From Streptomyces filamentosus (GTDB taxonomy: Bacteria > Actinomycetota > Actinomycetes > Streptomycetales > Streptomycetaceae), in the NCBI RefSeq assembly GCF_014654895.1, contig NZ_BNBE01000001.1:558001-622000 (forward strand): 64,000 bases of DNA, read 5' to 3'. Within the stretch, counting starts at the first letter, position 1. The number at the start of each line of letters is the position of its first letter. The notes under the pieces are model-generated. The model made no database searches. It had not been told where the DNA came from and worked only from the letters and a program-made list of their open reading frames with translations. Shown here one piece after another: positions 26,991-39,580 of the stretch. A program made the translations under genes and the position numbers.

Positions 26991-28273
26991 TCAGGCGCGT
27001 CCCGCGGACTTCTGGGTCTTGCGGGAGACGGAGTCGATGATCACGGCGATGAGGAGCACCGCGCCGGTGATCATGTACTGGATGGCGTTGGACTCCAGGT
27101 TGAGCTGGTTGAGGCCCTGGACGATCGACTGGAGCACCAGGATGCCCAGGAGCGCCGACCAGACCTTGCCGCGGCCGCCGAAGAGGGACGTGCCGCCGAT
27201 GACCGCGGCGGCGATGCACATCATCAGCTGGTTGCCGCCGCCGAGGGAGCGGTCGGCGCCGCCGGTGGCGGAGGCGAGGAAGAGGCCGCCGACGGCGCCC
27301 AGGGTGCCGGAGATCATGAAGACCGAGATCCGGATCCAGGCGACGTTGATGCCGGCCCGGCGGGCCGCCTCGATGCCGCCGCCGACCGCGAAGACCTGCC
27401 GGCCGTAGGTGGTGCGGCGCAGCACGAAGTCGGTGACCAGCAGGATCACCAGGAAGATCACCAGGGAGAGCGGCAGGCCCTTCTCCTGGTTGAAGCCGTA
27501 CGCGGCGACGAGGACGAGGACCGCGAGGAGGCCGGTGCGCAGCAGGATCTCGCTCTGCGGGCGGTGCGGCAGCTCGGCGGCCCTGCGGCGGGAGGAGTCG
27601 CGCAGCTGGGCGAGGTAGAAGGCGGCGACGACCACGACGGCGAGGCCGTAGGCGGCGGCGACGTCGGAGAAGTAGTACTTGGTGAGGTCGCCGACGAAGC
27701 TGCCGATGGGCGTCGGGATGGTCGACTTCTCGCCCATCACCCAGGTCTGGAGGCCGGCCCAGCCGAGGAAGCCGGCGAGGGTGACGACGAAGGCGGGGAC
27801 GCCGATCTTGGCGAAGACCAGGCCGTGGAAGGCGCCGAGGAGGGTGCCGGAGAGGATGCCGAGGAGGATCGCGAGGGAGTCCGGCATGTCGGTGGCGAGG
27901 ACGCCCCAGACGGATCCGGCGAGGCCCGCGACGGAGCCGACGGCGAGGTCGATCTCGCCGAGCAGCAGCACGAAGACGATGCCGACGGCCATGATGCCGG
28001 GGCCGGCCGCGTACAGCGTGATCTGGTCGAGGTTGTACGAGGTGATGAAGTTGCCGGTCAGCGCCTGGAAGACGACGCCGATGACGATCAGGCCGACGAC
28101 GACGGGCAGGGAGCCGATCTCGCCGGAGCGGATCTTGCGCTTGAACTCGTCGGCGTAGCCCTTGATTCCCCGCTCGCGGACGAGGAGGCGGGGGTCGACG
28201 GCGGGGACCGCGGCGGCTTCGGGGGTGCGGGGCTCGGGGACCTGGGCCTTCTCGTCGGCCTTCGGGGTCGTGC

Positions 28274-28277
<4 letters not shown>
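26991..28277 (-). CDS. xylH: Sugar ABC transporter permease, xylose type
   Basis: A 428-residue permease with about ten transmembrane helices and the RbsC/XylH family segment GEIDLAVGSVAGLAG. The cytoplasmic block TYGRQVFAVGGGIEAARRAGINV and the late GGTSLFGGRGKVWSALLG are also present. A hydrophilic 55-residue N-terminal arm precedes the first helix. The GTG start at 28277 overlaps the stop of the ATPase gene by four bases. The xylose assignment rests on the binding protein and operon order and is probable, not certain. Confidence 0.88.
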
Positions 28278-29053
<776 letters not shown>

Positions 29054-29222
29054 GTGAACCAACTCCTTCGCCGCCCGCGGTGGAGGGCGGCGGCATGTCG
29101 CGCCGTGCGGCGCCGAGTTCGAGGGGGGCTGTGCGCGTCCGGCCCCGGCGACAGCGGGGTTGGGGTCGGCCGGGGCCGGACGGGTCTGGGGCGGGGCCGC
29201 GCCTCGGGGGCGGGCGCCGCGT

Positions 29223-29278
29223 CCTGCCGGGTCTGACGGCCCGGCAGGAGGGGTGCGGGGCCCGGGAGTCCGGGCCCC
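29223..29278 (-). terminator. Tandem hairpins between xylF and xylG (attenuator-like)
   Basis: Two hairpins follow the xylF stop: arms 29270-29278/29257-29265 with a 4-base loop, and 29240-29248/29223-29231 with an 8-base loop. They should lower expression of the ATPase and permease relative to the binding protein, or stabilise the xylF message. Confidence 0.6.
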
Positions 29279-29285
29279 GGGGGGC

Positions 29286-30350
29286 TTACTTGATGCCCAG
29301 CTCGGCGCACTTGGCGGCGAGGTCCGCGGAGCAGATGTCGGCGGCGGCGTAGATGCCGTCCTTGACGACCGTGGACTGGATGTTGGTCTTGTCGACGACC
29401 ACCGGGGCGAAGAGGGTGGACTTCACGCCGTCGGTCTCGCCCTGGGCGCCGAGGTCCTTGCCCTGGAGCAGGTTGACCGCGAACTTGGCGGCCTCGGGGG
29501 CCAGCTGGAGCGGCGACTTGTAGATGGTGAAGGTCTGGGTGCCGGCGACGATGCGCTGGATGCCCGCGACCTCGGCGTCCTGGCCGCCGACCGGGATGCC
29601 CTTGATGCCGGCGTTCTCCAGGGAGGTGATGATGCCGCCCGCCATGCCGTCGTTGGCGGAGTAGACGGCGCCGATCTTGTCCTTGCCGACGGAGGAGATG
29701 GCGGCGGCCATCTTCTCGCCCGCGACCTTCGGGTCCCACTCGCCGGACGCCTCGTAGGCGACCTTGCCGACCTTGCCGTCGAGGGCGGTGTGGGCGCCCT
29801 TCTTGAAGAGACCGGCGTTCGGGTCCTTCTCGTCACCGTTGATCATGACGATCTGGGCGGTGGCGGCCTTGTCGCCGAGGGCGGCGAGGAGGGCCTGGCC
29901 CTGGAGCTCGCCGACCTTGTTGTTGTCGTGGCTGACGTAGGCGTCGGCGCCCTCGATCGCGCGGTCGTACGCGACGACCTTGACGCCCTTGCCCTGCGCC
30001 TCCTTGACCCAGCCGGCGGCCTTGGCGGAGTCGACCGGGTCGAGGGCGACGACCTTCACGCCGTCGGCGATGAGCTGGTCGAACTGCTGCTTCTGCTTGA
30101 CGACGTCGGCGACGGCGTTGTTGTACACGACCTCGCAGTCGCCGCAGGCGGCCTTGACGGCCTTCTCGAACTGCGGCTTGTCGAGCGACTCGTACCGCGC
30201 GGTCTTGTTCTCCGGGAGGAGCAGGCCGATCTTGGTCGAGCTTCCCTTCTCCTCGCTGTCGCCGCCGCCGGCCTGGCCGCAGGCGGAGAGCGCGAGGGCC
30301 ATCGAGACCGCGGCCGAGCCTATGACGACGCGACGAGTCATTGCGTTCAT
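29286..30350 (-). CDS. xylF: D-xylose-type sugar-binding lipoprotein
   Basis: A 354-residue periplasmic-binding-protein-like lipoprotein with lipobox ALSAC (Cys24). The type I sugar-binding fold is seen in KIGLLLPENKTARYESLDKPQFEKAV, VVALDPVDSAKAAGWV, VVAYDRAIEGADAYVSHDNNKVGELQG and YSANDGMAGGI. The YDR and DNN blocks are typical of XylF. It delivers sugar to XylG-XylH. GGGAGG precedes the ATG. It heads the operon and is divided from xylG by two hairpins. Confidence 0.9.
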   Translation of the reverse strand: MNAMTRRVVIGSAAVSMALALSACGQAGGGDSEEKGSSTKIGLLLPENKTARYESLDKPQFEKAVKAACGDCEVVYNNAVADVVKQKQQFDQLIADGVKVVALDPVDSAKAAGWVKEAQGKGVKVVAYDRAIEGADAYVSHDNNKVGELQGQALLAALGDKAATAQIVMINGDEKDPNAGLFKKGAHTALDGKVGKVAYEASGEWDPKVAGEKMAAAISSVGKDKIGAVYSANDGMAGGIITSLENAGIKGIPVGGQDAEVAGIQRIVAGTQTFTIYKSPLQLAPEAAKFAVNLLQGKDLGAQGETDGVKSTLFAPVVVDKTNIQSTVVKDGIYAAADICSADLAAKCAELGIK

Positions 30351-30420
30351 GTGGGGTTGCCTCCCTGACGAGGCCGCGACGGTGCGGCCGAGGTGTCACG
30401 AAGTCAACTCGGCCGCAACA

Positions 30421-30481
30421 CCGTCGTCAAGAAGTGAAAACTTAACGAGATGACAACGGTGGTTATTGTTTTCTAAGTGAA
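30421..30481 (-). promoter_or_regulatory. AT-rich regulatory region upstream of xylF
   Basis: GAAAAC (30436-30441) and GTTTTC (30468-30473) form a widely spaced inverted pair. AAGTGAA occurs as a direct repeat at 30433-30439 and 30475-30481. TTGACG on the minus strand (30424-30429) could be a -35. The region is a likely target of the ROK regulator whose 3' end it overlaps. Confidence 0.4.
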
Positions 30482-31684
30482 GGCGGGAGCGGAGGCCGGA
30501 GCGGCCACCGGGAGAGAACTCCCCAACAGGGTCGAATCGCCCATCTCGCTCAGCACCAGGGCCAGGGCGCCCAGCACCTCGGCCCGGCCGCCCAGGGCCC
30601 CCTGCACCAGGGAGAGCTGGCGGGCGGCGCTCGGGATGGCGTACCGGCCGACCGAGTCCCGGATCGGGGAGAGCACCAGCTCGCCGGCCTCGGCGAGGTC
30701 GCCGCCGAGGACGACCCGGCTCGGGTTCAAGAGATTGCAAAGGTTGGCGACGCCGCTGCCGATGTGGCGGCCCACGTCGGCGACGACCCGCCGGCAGCCC
30801 GGGTCTCCCTCGCGGGCCAGCTGCACCACCCGCTCCAGGGTGAGGTCGGGGCCGTGGCTCGGCCAGAGCAGCGGCAGCACGTACCGGGCGGCGGTGAAGG
30901 TCTCCAGGCAGCCGCGGTTCCCGCAGCGGCAGACCGGCCCCGACTCGTCGAGGGTGATGTGCCCGATCTCGCCGGCCGTGCCGCCGGGCCCGCGGTAGAC
31001 CCGCCCGTCGATCACGAGGCCGGCCCCGACGCCGCTGGCGACCTTGATGTACGCGAGGTCCCGGACGCCCCGGCCACTCCCCCACACCAGCTCGCCGAGG
31101 GCGCCCAGGTTGGCGTCGTTGTCGACGTGGACGGGGACCCCGAGCCGGGCGGAGAGCTCCTCGGCGGGGTTGATGCCGCTCCAGCCCGGCAGGATCGAGG
31201 TGGAGCCGAGTGTCCCGGAGGAGACGTCGATGGGGCCGGGGACGCCGAGGCCGACGCCGATGACCTTGTCGCGGCCGATGCCGGTGGTCTCGATCAGCCG
31301 GCTGACGAGCCGCTCCGCCCGGTCGAAGCCCTCGGCGGCGGAGGCGTCCACGTCCAGCGGCTCGGCCTCCTCGGCGAGCACCTGGTGGGCGAGGTTGCCG
31401 ACCGCGACCCGCAGGTGGGTGTGGCCGAAGTCGACGCCGATCACGATGCCGGCGTCGCCGGAGAGGGAGACGCTGCGGGCCCGCCGGCCGCCCGCGGAGG
31501 TCGGGGTGACGTCGACGGTTCCGCCGTCCTTCAGCTCCCGCACGATGTTGGACACCGTCGCGGCGGACAGCCCCGTCGACCGGGCGATCTCCGCCTGGGT
31601 CAGCGAACCGGCCATCCGGACCGCCCGGACGACCCGTTCGAGATTGGCCCTGTGCAGAGACGTCTGCGACCCCGGAGTCTCCAT
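30473..31684 (-). CDS. ROK family transcriptional regulator (XylR/NagC type)
   Basis: A 403-residue regulator. The N-terminal winged helix is at about 10-65 (SLTQAEIARSTGLSAATVSNIVRELK). The ROK domain has phosphate-1 GVDFGHTHLRVAVGN, HVDNDANLGALGEL and the zinc motif CRCGNRGCLE. Such proteins repress sugar genes until their sugar binds. It sits directly upstream of xylF on the same strand, so xylose control is likely; ngcG lies on the other side. The ATG at 31682-31684 (METPGSQ) was preferred to one at 31717, because a TAGAGT hexamer leaves only four bases before that ATG. Confidence 0.88.
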   Translation of the reverse strand: METPGSQTSLHRANLERVVRAVRMAGSLTQAEIARSTGLSAATVSNIVRELKDGGTVDVTPTSAGGRRARSVSLSGDAGIVIGVDFGHTHLRVAVGNLAHQVLAEEAEPLDVDASAAEGFDRAERLVSRLIETTGIGRDKVIGVGLGVPGPIDVSSGTLGSTSILPGWSGINPAEELSARLGVPVHVDNDANLGALGELVWGSGRGVRDLAYIKVASGVGAGLVIDGRVYRGPGGTAGEIGHITLDESGPVCRCGNRGCLETFTAARYVLPLLWPSHGPDLTLERVVQLAREGDPGCRRVVADVGRHIGSGVANLCNLLNPSRVVLGGDLAEAGELVLSPIRDSVGRYAIPSAARQLSLVQGALGGRAEVLGALALVLSEMGDSTLLGSSLPVAAPASAPAFT

Positions 31685-31772
31685 CGACCCTCTCACTCCC
31701 ACCGTTTTCTCCAACATGTGAACTCTAAGGGGACGCTTTCGCCTTCGCTTCCGTCAAGACCCGGAACGTGCG

Positions 31773-31804
31773 GGGCCCCCGCACGCCCAGGCGTGCGGGG
31801 GCCC
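31773..31804 (-). terminator. Terminator of the ngcEFG operon
   Basis: Perfect 14-base arms (31773-31786 and 31791-31804) around CCAG, 22 bases beyond the ngcG stop. Confidence 0.8.
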
Positions 31805-31825
31805 TCGGAAACGGTGGGAGCGCTC

Positions 31826-32764
31826 CTACTTGACGGCTCCGGCGGTGAGGCCGGCCACCACCTGCCGCTGGAAGACGACGTACGCGGCGAGCACCGGCAG
31901 CATCGCCATCACCAGGCCGGCGAAGAGCCCGGACCAGTCGCCCTTGTAGCCCTGGCTGACCGCGAGCTGGACGAGGCCCTGGGAGAGCACCTTGTTCTCC
32001 GGGTTCGTGTTCAGCACCGTCGGCAGCAGGTACTGGTTCCACTGCCCGAGGAAGTTGAAGATGCCGACGCTGATCAGGCCCGGCCGGGCCATCGGCAGCA
32101 TCACCTGGAAGAAGGTCCGGGTGTGCGAGGCGCCGTCGATGCAGGCCGCCTCCGCCACCGAGCTCGGCAGCGTCCGGAAGAAGGCGGTCAGGAAGAAGAC
32201 CGTGAAGGGCAGCGAGTACGCGATGTAGACCAGGATCAGGCCGTGCAGGGTGTTCAGCAGGGCCATGTTCTGCATCACGTAGAAGAGCGGCACCAGCGCC
32301 AGGATGATCGGGAAGCTCATCCCCCCGATGAAGAGGAAGTAGAGGAAGCGGTTCCCGGGGAACTCGAAGCGGGCCAGCACGTAGGCCGCCATCGAGCCGA
32401 GGAGCAGGGTGCCGACCAGCGAGCCGCCGACCACGATCAGCGTGTTCAGGAAGTACTCGCTCATGTGCGCCTCGGTCCAGGCGCGGGCCCAGTTCTCGAA
32501 GTGCAGCGCGTCCGGCAGCGACCACGGGGAGGTGAAGATCGCCTTGTCGGTCTTGAAGGAGGTCATGACCGCCCAGAGCAGCGGCATCACCACCATGACC
32601 GCCCAGATGATCAGGACGCCGTGCGAGAAGACGTTGAGGACAGCGCCCTCGGAGCGCTTCTCCTTGCCGGGCGCGCCGGCGGCCTTGCGGGCCTCGGGGC
32701 CCGCGCCGTCGCGGGGGGCGGGGATCGTCGCGCCGCCGGTGGGCGGGGTGTCGGTGGTCTTCAT
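31826..32764 (-). CDS. ngcG: Carbohydrate ABC transporter permease NgcG
   Basis: A 312-residue MalG-type permease with six helices after a 40-residue hydrophilic arm. The EAA loop reads EAACIDGASHTRTFFQVMLPMARPGL, split here at EAACIDGASH and TRTFFQVMLP. With NgcE and NgcF it imports N-acetylglucosamine and chitobiose. Its ATG shares one base with the ngcF TGA (TGATG-type junction at 32762-32766). No ATPase gene is in the operon, so the general sugar ATPase MsiK encoded elsewhere probably drives it. Confidence 0.9.
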   Translation of the reverse strand: MKTTDTPPTGGATIPAPRDGAGPEARKAAGAPGKEKRSEGAVLNVFSHGVLIIWAVMVVMPLLWAVMTSFKTDKAIFTSPWSLPDALHFENWARAWTEAHMSEYFLNTLIVVGGSLVGTLLLGSMAAYVLARFEFPGNRFLYFLFIGGMSFPIILALVPLFYVMQNMALLNTLHGLILVYIAYSLPFTVFFLTAFFRTLPSSVAEAACIDGASHTRTFFQVMLPMARPGLISVGIFNFLGQWNQYLLPTVLNTNPENKVLSQGLVQLAVSQGYKGDWSGLFAGLVMAMLPVLAAYVVFQRQVVAGLTAGAVK

Positions 32765-33693
32765 CAGAACTCCAGCCGCTCGCGCCGGCCCAGCTTCATC
32801 ACGACCGCGGCGAAGGCCAGCGTGACGAGCAGGAGGGCGACGCCGATGGTCGTGGCGTAGGCGGCCTGACCGTCCCGGAACGCCTTCTGGTACACGTACA
32901 GCGGCATGACGATGGTCGAGTAGTCGGGCCCGCCGCCGTTGGGGCCGACCGTCATGATCTGCACGACCGCGAAGGACTCCGCGCCGAGCGCGAGGATGCC
33001 CATGTAGATCCAGCCGGACTGCACGGTGTCCCAGAGCAGCGGCAGGGTGATCTTGAAGAAGGTGGTGAAGCGGCTGGCGCCGTCCAGCAGCGCGGCCTCG
33101 TAGAAGTCCCGCGGAATGGACGCCATGCCGGCCGAGAAGAGCACGACGAAGAAACCGACGGTGGACCAGACGAGGACCACCATCACGCAGATCAGGGCGA
33201 GATCGGGATCGCCCAGCCAGTCCGGCTGGACGCTGCCCAGGCCGACCGCCTTGAGGACCGAATTGATGGCCCCGCTGTTCGGGTTGTAGGCGAACTGGAA
33301 GAGCAGTGCGACGATCGCGATCGACAGGACCTGCGGAAAGAAGTAGACGATCTTGTAGAAGGAGGAACCGCGCACGCCCGCGATCGCCGCTCCCTTACGG
33401 CTCCGGCCGCCGACATTCAGCATGAAGGCGAGGAACAGCGCGAATCCGACGGTCACCAGCGGAAGCACCACGGCGAAGGTCAGGCTGTGCTGGAGCGACT
33501 TCCAGAAGATCTCGTCCTGGAACAGCCGGGTGTAGTTGTCGATGCCGACGAACCCGAATTCCGGACTCAGTCCCGTCCAGTCCGTGAGCGAGTAGTAGAT
33601 GGACTGGATGAACGGCCAGATGACGAAGAGCGCGTACAGCGCCAGGGGGGCCGCCAGGAACCCCACGATGAAACGGTACTTGCCGTGTTGCAT
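32764..33693 (-). CDS. ngcF: Carbohydrate ABC transporter permease NgcF
   Basis: A 309-residue MalF-type permease with six helices and the EAA loop YEAALLDGASRFTTFFKITLP. The helix-1 pattern FLAAPLALYALFVIWPFIQSI is typical. It is the second gene of the operon, following hairpins after ngcE, and overlaps ngcG by one base. It forms the membrane channel with NgcG. Confidence 0.9.
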   Translation of the reverse strand: MQHGKYRFIVGFLAAPLALYALFVIWPFIQSIYYSLTDWTGLSPEFGFVGIDNYTRLFQDEIFWKSLQHSLTFAVVLPLVTVGFALFLAFMLNVGGRSRKGAAIAGVRGSSFYKIVYFFPQVLSIAIVALLFQFAYNPNSGAINSVLKAVGLGSVQPDWLGDPDLALICVMVVLVWSTVGFFVVLFSAGMASIPRDFYEAALLDGASRFTTFFKITLPLLWDTVQSGWIYMGILALGAESFAVVQIMTVGPNGGGPDYSTIVMPLYVYQKAFRDGQAAYATTIGVALLLVTLAFAAVVMKLGRRERLEF

Positions 33694-33720
33694 TCCTACC
33701 GACCCCGATCTGCGGCGAAG

Positions 33721-33787
33721 GGCGCGCCGCCGGCACGGCGCGCCGAAGGGCCGGGGCCCGCTCCCGGTCGGCGGGAAGGGGCCCCGG
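33721..33787 (-). terminator. Two hairpins between ngcE and ngcF (attenuator-like)
   Basis: Going down the minus strand from the ngcE stop, arms 33779-33787/33751-33759 form one stem with a 19-base loop. Arms 33736-33744/33721-33729 form a perfect 9-base stem with loop CCGGCA. Partial termination here would favour the binding protein. Confidence 0.6.
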
Positions 33788-33793
33788 TACAGC

Positions 33794-35242
33794 TCACTGG
33801 TGCTTGTAGTGCTTGATCGAGGAGTCCTGGGCCGCCTCGTCGGCGTACTTCTGGATCTTCTTGATCGTCTCGGCCGGGGTGGCGCGGCCCGCCATCATCT
33901 CGCCGATGCAGGCGACGCCGATCTTCTCCTTCTGGAGGGCCACGTACCAGTCCTGGAGGCGCGGGTTGACCACGTTCTGGCCGGCCTTCTCCAGCGCCGC
34001 CACACCGGACTTGAGGCCCGGGGAGAGCTCGATGCCGTCGGTGCCGCCGTTGAGGGCGCTCAGGGACTTCACGGAGGCCGTGAAGTTCTTGGAGGACGCC
34101 TCGCTGAGCATGATGCGCAGCTGCTCCATGGCGCCCTCGACGTTCTTCGCCTTCGCCGGGACGACGAAGGGCTCGCCGCCGGCCGCCCAGATGGTGCCGA
34201 AGGGCAGCTTGTCCGAGGCGTCGAGGCCGGAGGGGGCGGAGACCGCCAGGCCGAAGTCGGCCGGCATGGTCTTGGCGGCCTCGTTCTCGACCCAGGAACC
34301 GTTCGGGATGAACAGCGCCTTGCCCTCGGTCCAGGCGGTCTGCGACTGGATGTGGTCGAGGCCGGGGGTGCCCTGGAGGATGTAGCCCTTCTTGAAGAGC
34401 TCGTAGTACGCCTCGAAACACGCCTTGACGGCGGGGTGCTCCCAGGCCTTCGGCTCCAGGTTGTCGATGGCGTCGAGGACCTCGCGGCCGCCGACCTTGC
34501 CGATCATCGGGTAGAGCGAGAAGGGCAGGTAGTACGGGTGCTTGCCCGCGTACGTCCAGCCGGCGATGTTCTTCTTCTTGGCCTTCTCGCAGACGGCCAG
34601 CATCTGGTCCCAGGTCTCGGGGTACTCGGCGTCGAGCGAGTCGAGGAGCTTCTGCGAGTACCAGACGCCGTAGACGGTGTAGGCGTAGTTGAGGATCCAG
34701 CACGGCTCGCCGTCGAACTGGCCCATCTCGACGATGCCGGGCCGCAGGGTGTCGCGGACCTTCTTGCTCGGGTCGTCGATCGAGGGCGCGTCGAGGAGCG
34801 GGGTGAGGTCCGCGAGCTGCTTCTGGCCGACGAGGACGCCCATGTCCATCTGCTCGGCGCCGGAGTTGTCGATGAGGTCCGGCGGGTTGCCGCCGTTGAA
34901 GCGCGGCTGGAGCTCGGTGGTGATCTTCTGGGTGGGGGTGAACTTGACCTTCGCCTTGGGGTAGTTGGTCTCGTAGACCTTGATCGCGTCCTTGGCGTAC
35001 TGCTGGCCGAAACCGCCGTCGAACAGGACGAAGTCGAGCGGAGCGGACTCGTTGACCCCGAGCGGGTTCTTGTCGGACTTGACGCCCTTCTCGACCTTGT
35101 CGTTGCTCTCGCCGCCGCCGCTCGCGCAGGCGGAGAGGAAACCCATGGCCGGAACGGAGACCAGACCGACAGCGGCGGAACGCTTGATCAGATCGCGACG
35201 GCCGAGGCCCCCGTTGTTCGACTGGGCGGAGGTGGATCCCAT
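33794..35242 (-). CDS. ngcE: N-acetylglucosamine/chitobiose-binding lipoprotein NgcE (Tat signal)
   Basis: A 482-residue solute-binding protein. The signal carries a twin-arginine motif (GRRDLIKRSAAVGL) and lipobox FLSAC, so it is a Tat-exported lipoprotein. The body matches NgcE closely by eye: NPLGVNESAPLDF, QPRFNGGNPPDLIDNSGAEQ, LRPGIVEMGQFDGEP and the end DSSIKHYKHQ. It binds GlcNAc and chitobiose released from chitin. The ATG at 35240-35242 has GAGG eight bases upstream; a TTG two codons earlier is the only rival. The promoter carries a DasR-type site. Confidence 0.92.
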   Translation of the reverse strand: MGSTSAQSNNGGLGRRDLIKRSAAVGLVSVPAMGFLSACASGGGESNDKVEKGVKSDKNPLGVNESAPLDFVLFDGGFGQQYAKDAIKVYETNYPKAKVKFTPTQKITTELQPRFNGGNPPDLIDNSGAEQMDMGVLVGQKQLADLTPLLDAPSIDDPSKKVRDTLRPGIVEMGQFDGEPCWILNYAYTVYGVWYSQKLLDSLDAEYPETWDQMLAVCEKAKKKNIAGWTYAGKHPYYLPFSLYPMIGKVGGREVLDAIDNLEPKAWEHPAVKACFEAYYELFKKGYILQGTPGLDHIQSQTAWTEGKALFIPNGSWVENEAAKTMPADFGLAVSAPSGLDASDKLPFGTIWAAGGEPFVVPAKAKNVEGAMEQLRIMLSEASSKNFTASVKSLSALNGGTDGIELSPGLKSGVAALEKAGQNVVNPRLQDWYVALQKEKIGVACIGEMMAGRATPAETIKKIQKYADEAAQDSSIKHYKHQ

Positions 35243-35397
35243 GCTCAAGTCCTCGCCTTCATTCAGGACTCAGGCGGTGTACCGGTCGCCCGTACTTCGT
35301 CTCGCCGACAAGCGAAGGGCCCCGCCACCGCGGTCATTTGAAGCTGGGTCGTGCAGGCGTCGGGCCGGCGCCGGAAGATCCGACGGGCTGGACGCCG

Positions 35398-35413
35398 ACA
35401 GGTATAGTCCACT
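35398..35413 (-). promoter_or_regulatory. DasR-responsive element (dre) candidate
   Basis: ACAGGTATAGTCCACT matches the known dre consensus ACTGGTCTAGACCACT at 13 of 16 positions. It covers the -10 of the ngcE promoter. DasR is the GntR-type repressor of amino-sugar genes in Streptomyces, released by glucosamine 6-phosphate. Confidence 0.75.
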
Positions 35414-35430
35414 TCCCTCGGCAGGAGCAA
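35401..35430 (-). promoter_or_regulatory. ngcE promoter
   Basis: On the minus strand TTGCTC (35425-35430) and TATACC (35401-35406) are separated by 18 bases, a good HrdB-type pair. The expected start near 35394 gives a leader of about 150 bases. Confidence 0.65.
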
Positions 35431-35756
35431 GATCGAAAGCAGCATTCGTCAGGCATCTTTCCCGAGTTGAGACCTCGGGGATTACCGGGGAGTCCGCCCC
35501 GGAAGACTGCCCGCGCTGACCGGATCACACCCTTCCGGCACGCCTTCACAAGCTGAATGGTCCATGCGGAATCCGGCGAAAGGGACGGGCCGGAAAGAAG
35601 TTCGGACACGGCGGAACCGCGTGGGCACCGGTGCCGTCTTCCTGTCATGTACGGACTCGCCGCCGGGTGGGCGGAAACGGGGGAAATCCCGCCGGACCGG
35701 GCCGAGTTCGGTGGCGTTCCGTACCGTCCTGTCATCCATTCTGATCTGGAGATCAC

Positions 35757-36665
35757 GTGGCCAAGATTTCTGGCCTGAACAACACGGGTGTGCTCGCCCG
35801 TGTCACGGTCGCGGCGGTGACCGCGGCCCTGGTCGGCACGACGACGGCGGCCGTCGCGGCCGACGCGCCGAAGCGCACCGTCGCCGGCGTCGAGCAGAAC
35901 TCCGACGCGAGCGCCTTCTCGGCCGCCGCCGCCGCTCCGGTGAACTACCTGCACGGTGTCAACAGCGCGGGCGTCATCTGGCGCTACGAGCCGGTCGGCG
36001 GGGGGGCCATCCAGCGCCTCAACACCCAGTCCGGCTCGGGCTGGAACTACGACAAGCACTTCACGCAGGCCGACATGGACGGCAACGGCTCCGCGAACGG
36101 TATGTACACCGTCAACAGCGGCGACCTGACCTACACCCCGTTCGGCGGCTCGCCGCGCTTCATCGGCGGCGGCTGGGGCATCTACAACGAGGTCTTCTCC
36201 GCCGCCAGCACCGGCGGTGGCGTGGCCGACGACATCCTCGCCCGGGACAGCTACGGCGTCCTGTGGCACTACCTGGGCAACGGCAACGGCTCCCTGACCA
36301 CGCGCTACCGCGTCGGCTCCGGCTGGAACCAGTACACCCAGATCGCCGGAAAGGGCGACGTCTCCGGCGACGGCCGCCCCGACGTCGTCGCCCGCGACCG
36401 CAACGGCGTCCTGTGGCTCTACAAGGGCACCGGCAACTACCGGGCCCCGTTCGCCACGCGCACCCGCATCGGCAGCGGCTGGAACACCTACAACGCCATC
36501 GTCTCCTCGGGCGACCTGACCTTCGACGGCAAGGCCGACCTCGTCGCCCGCGACCGCGACGGCGCCCTGTGGCTGTACAAGGGCCGTGGCAGCTCCACGA
36601 CCCCGTACACCGGCCGCGTGAAGATCGGCACCGCCGGCTGGAACGGCTTCCGCGAGCTGTTCTGA
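35757..36665 (+). CDS. Secreted FG-GAP/VCBS-like repeat protein
   Basis: A 302-residue secreted protein. The signal peptide ends near AVAADA (about residue 40). The mature part has repeated units with a WxYxGxG segment and DxxxDGxxDxxARD loops, for example KGDVSGDGRPDVVARDR and SGDLTFDGKADLVARDR. The loops are the calcium-binding FG-GAP type of a seven-bladed propeller. The units at residues 150-300 are the clearest, each with GSGWN between blades. Such Streptomyces exoproteins often bind sugar polymers; the ligand here is unknown. The GTG start follows GGAG by five bases. Confidence 0.8.
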   Translation: MAKISGLNNTGVLARVTVAAVTAALVGTTTAAVAADAPKRTVAGVEQNSDASAFSAAAAAPVNYLHGVNSAGVIWRYEPVGGGAIQRLNTQSGSGWNYDKHFTQADMDGNGSANGMYTVNSGDLTYTPFGGSPRFIGGGWGIYNEVFSAASTGGGVADDILARDSYGVLWHYLGNGNGSLTTRYRVGSGWNQYTQIAGKGDVSGDGRPDVVARDRNGVLWLYKGTGNYRAPFATRTRIGSGWNTYNAIVSSGDLTFDGKADLVARDRDGALWLYKGRGSSTTPYTGRVKIGTAGWNGFRELF

Positions 36666-36680
36666 TCTCTCCGGAGACAC

Positions 36681-36721
36681 GGAAGGGCCCCGCTCCTCGT
36701 CACGAGGAGCGGGGCCCTTCC
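36681..36721. terminator. Very strong bidirectional terminator
   Basis: Perfect 19-base arms (36681-36699 and 36703-36721) around TCA, between convergent genes (the FG-GAP-like gene and acnA). Confidence 0.9.
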
Positions 36722-36738
36722 CGCTTGCCGCCCGACCC

Positions 36739-39519
<2,781 letters not shown>

Positions 39520-39520
39520 C

Positions 39521-39539
39521 TAAGGTAAGGCTAAGTTAG
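39521..39539 (-). promoter_or_regulatory. Iron-box-like sequence (DmdR/IdeR type) upstream of acnA
   Basis: TAAGGTAAGGCTAAGTTAG matches the DmdR1 iron box (TTAGGTTAGGCTCACCTAA) at 13 of 19 positions. It lies 68 bases before the acnA start codon. Confidence 0.5.
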
Positions 39540-39580
39540 GTAACCCTTACCGAGGGGGCGGCCGCAGTGCGCCGTCAGCA

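Larger units (their letters stand above)
35243..35756. other. Divergent intergenic region between ngcE and the FG-GAP-like gene
   Basis: 514 bases without a gene that I can support. The left half holds the ngcE promoter and DasR-type site. Short open frames here have no ribosome sites and no recognisable product. The right half must hold the promoter of the 35757 gene; TACCGT at 35722-35727 is a possible -10 but is weak. Confidence 0.5.

Noticed and set aside
35557..35778. Small open frames between ngcE and the FG-GAP-like gene
   Set aside because: There are no ribosome sites, no recognisable product, and they overlap the start region of the real gene.
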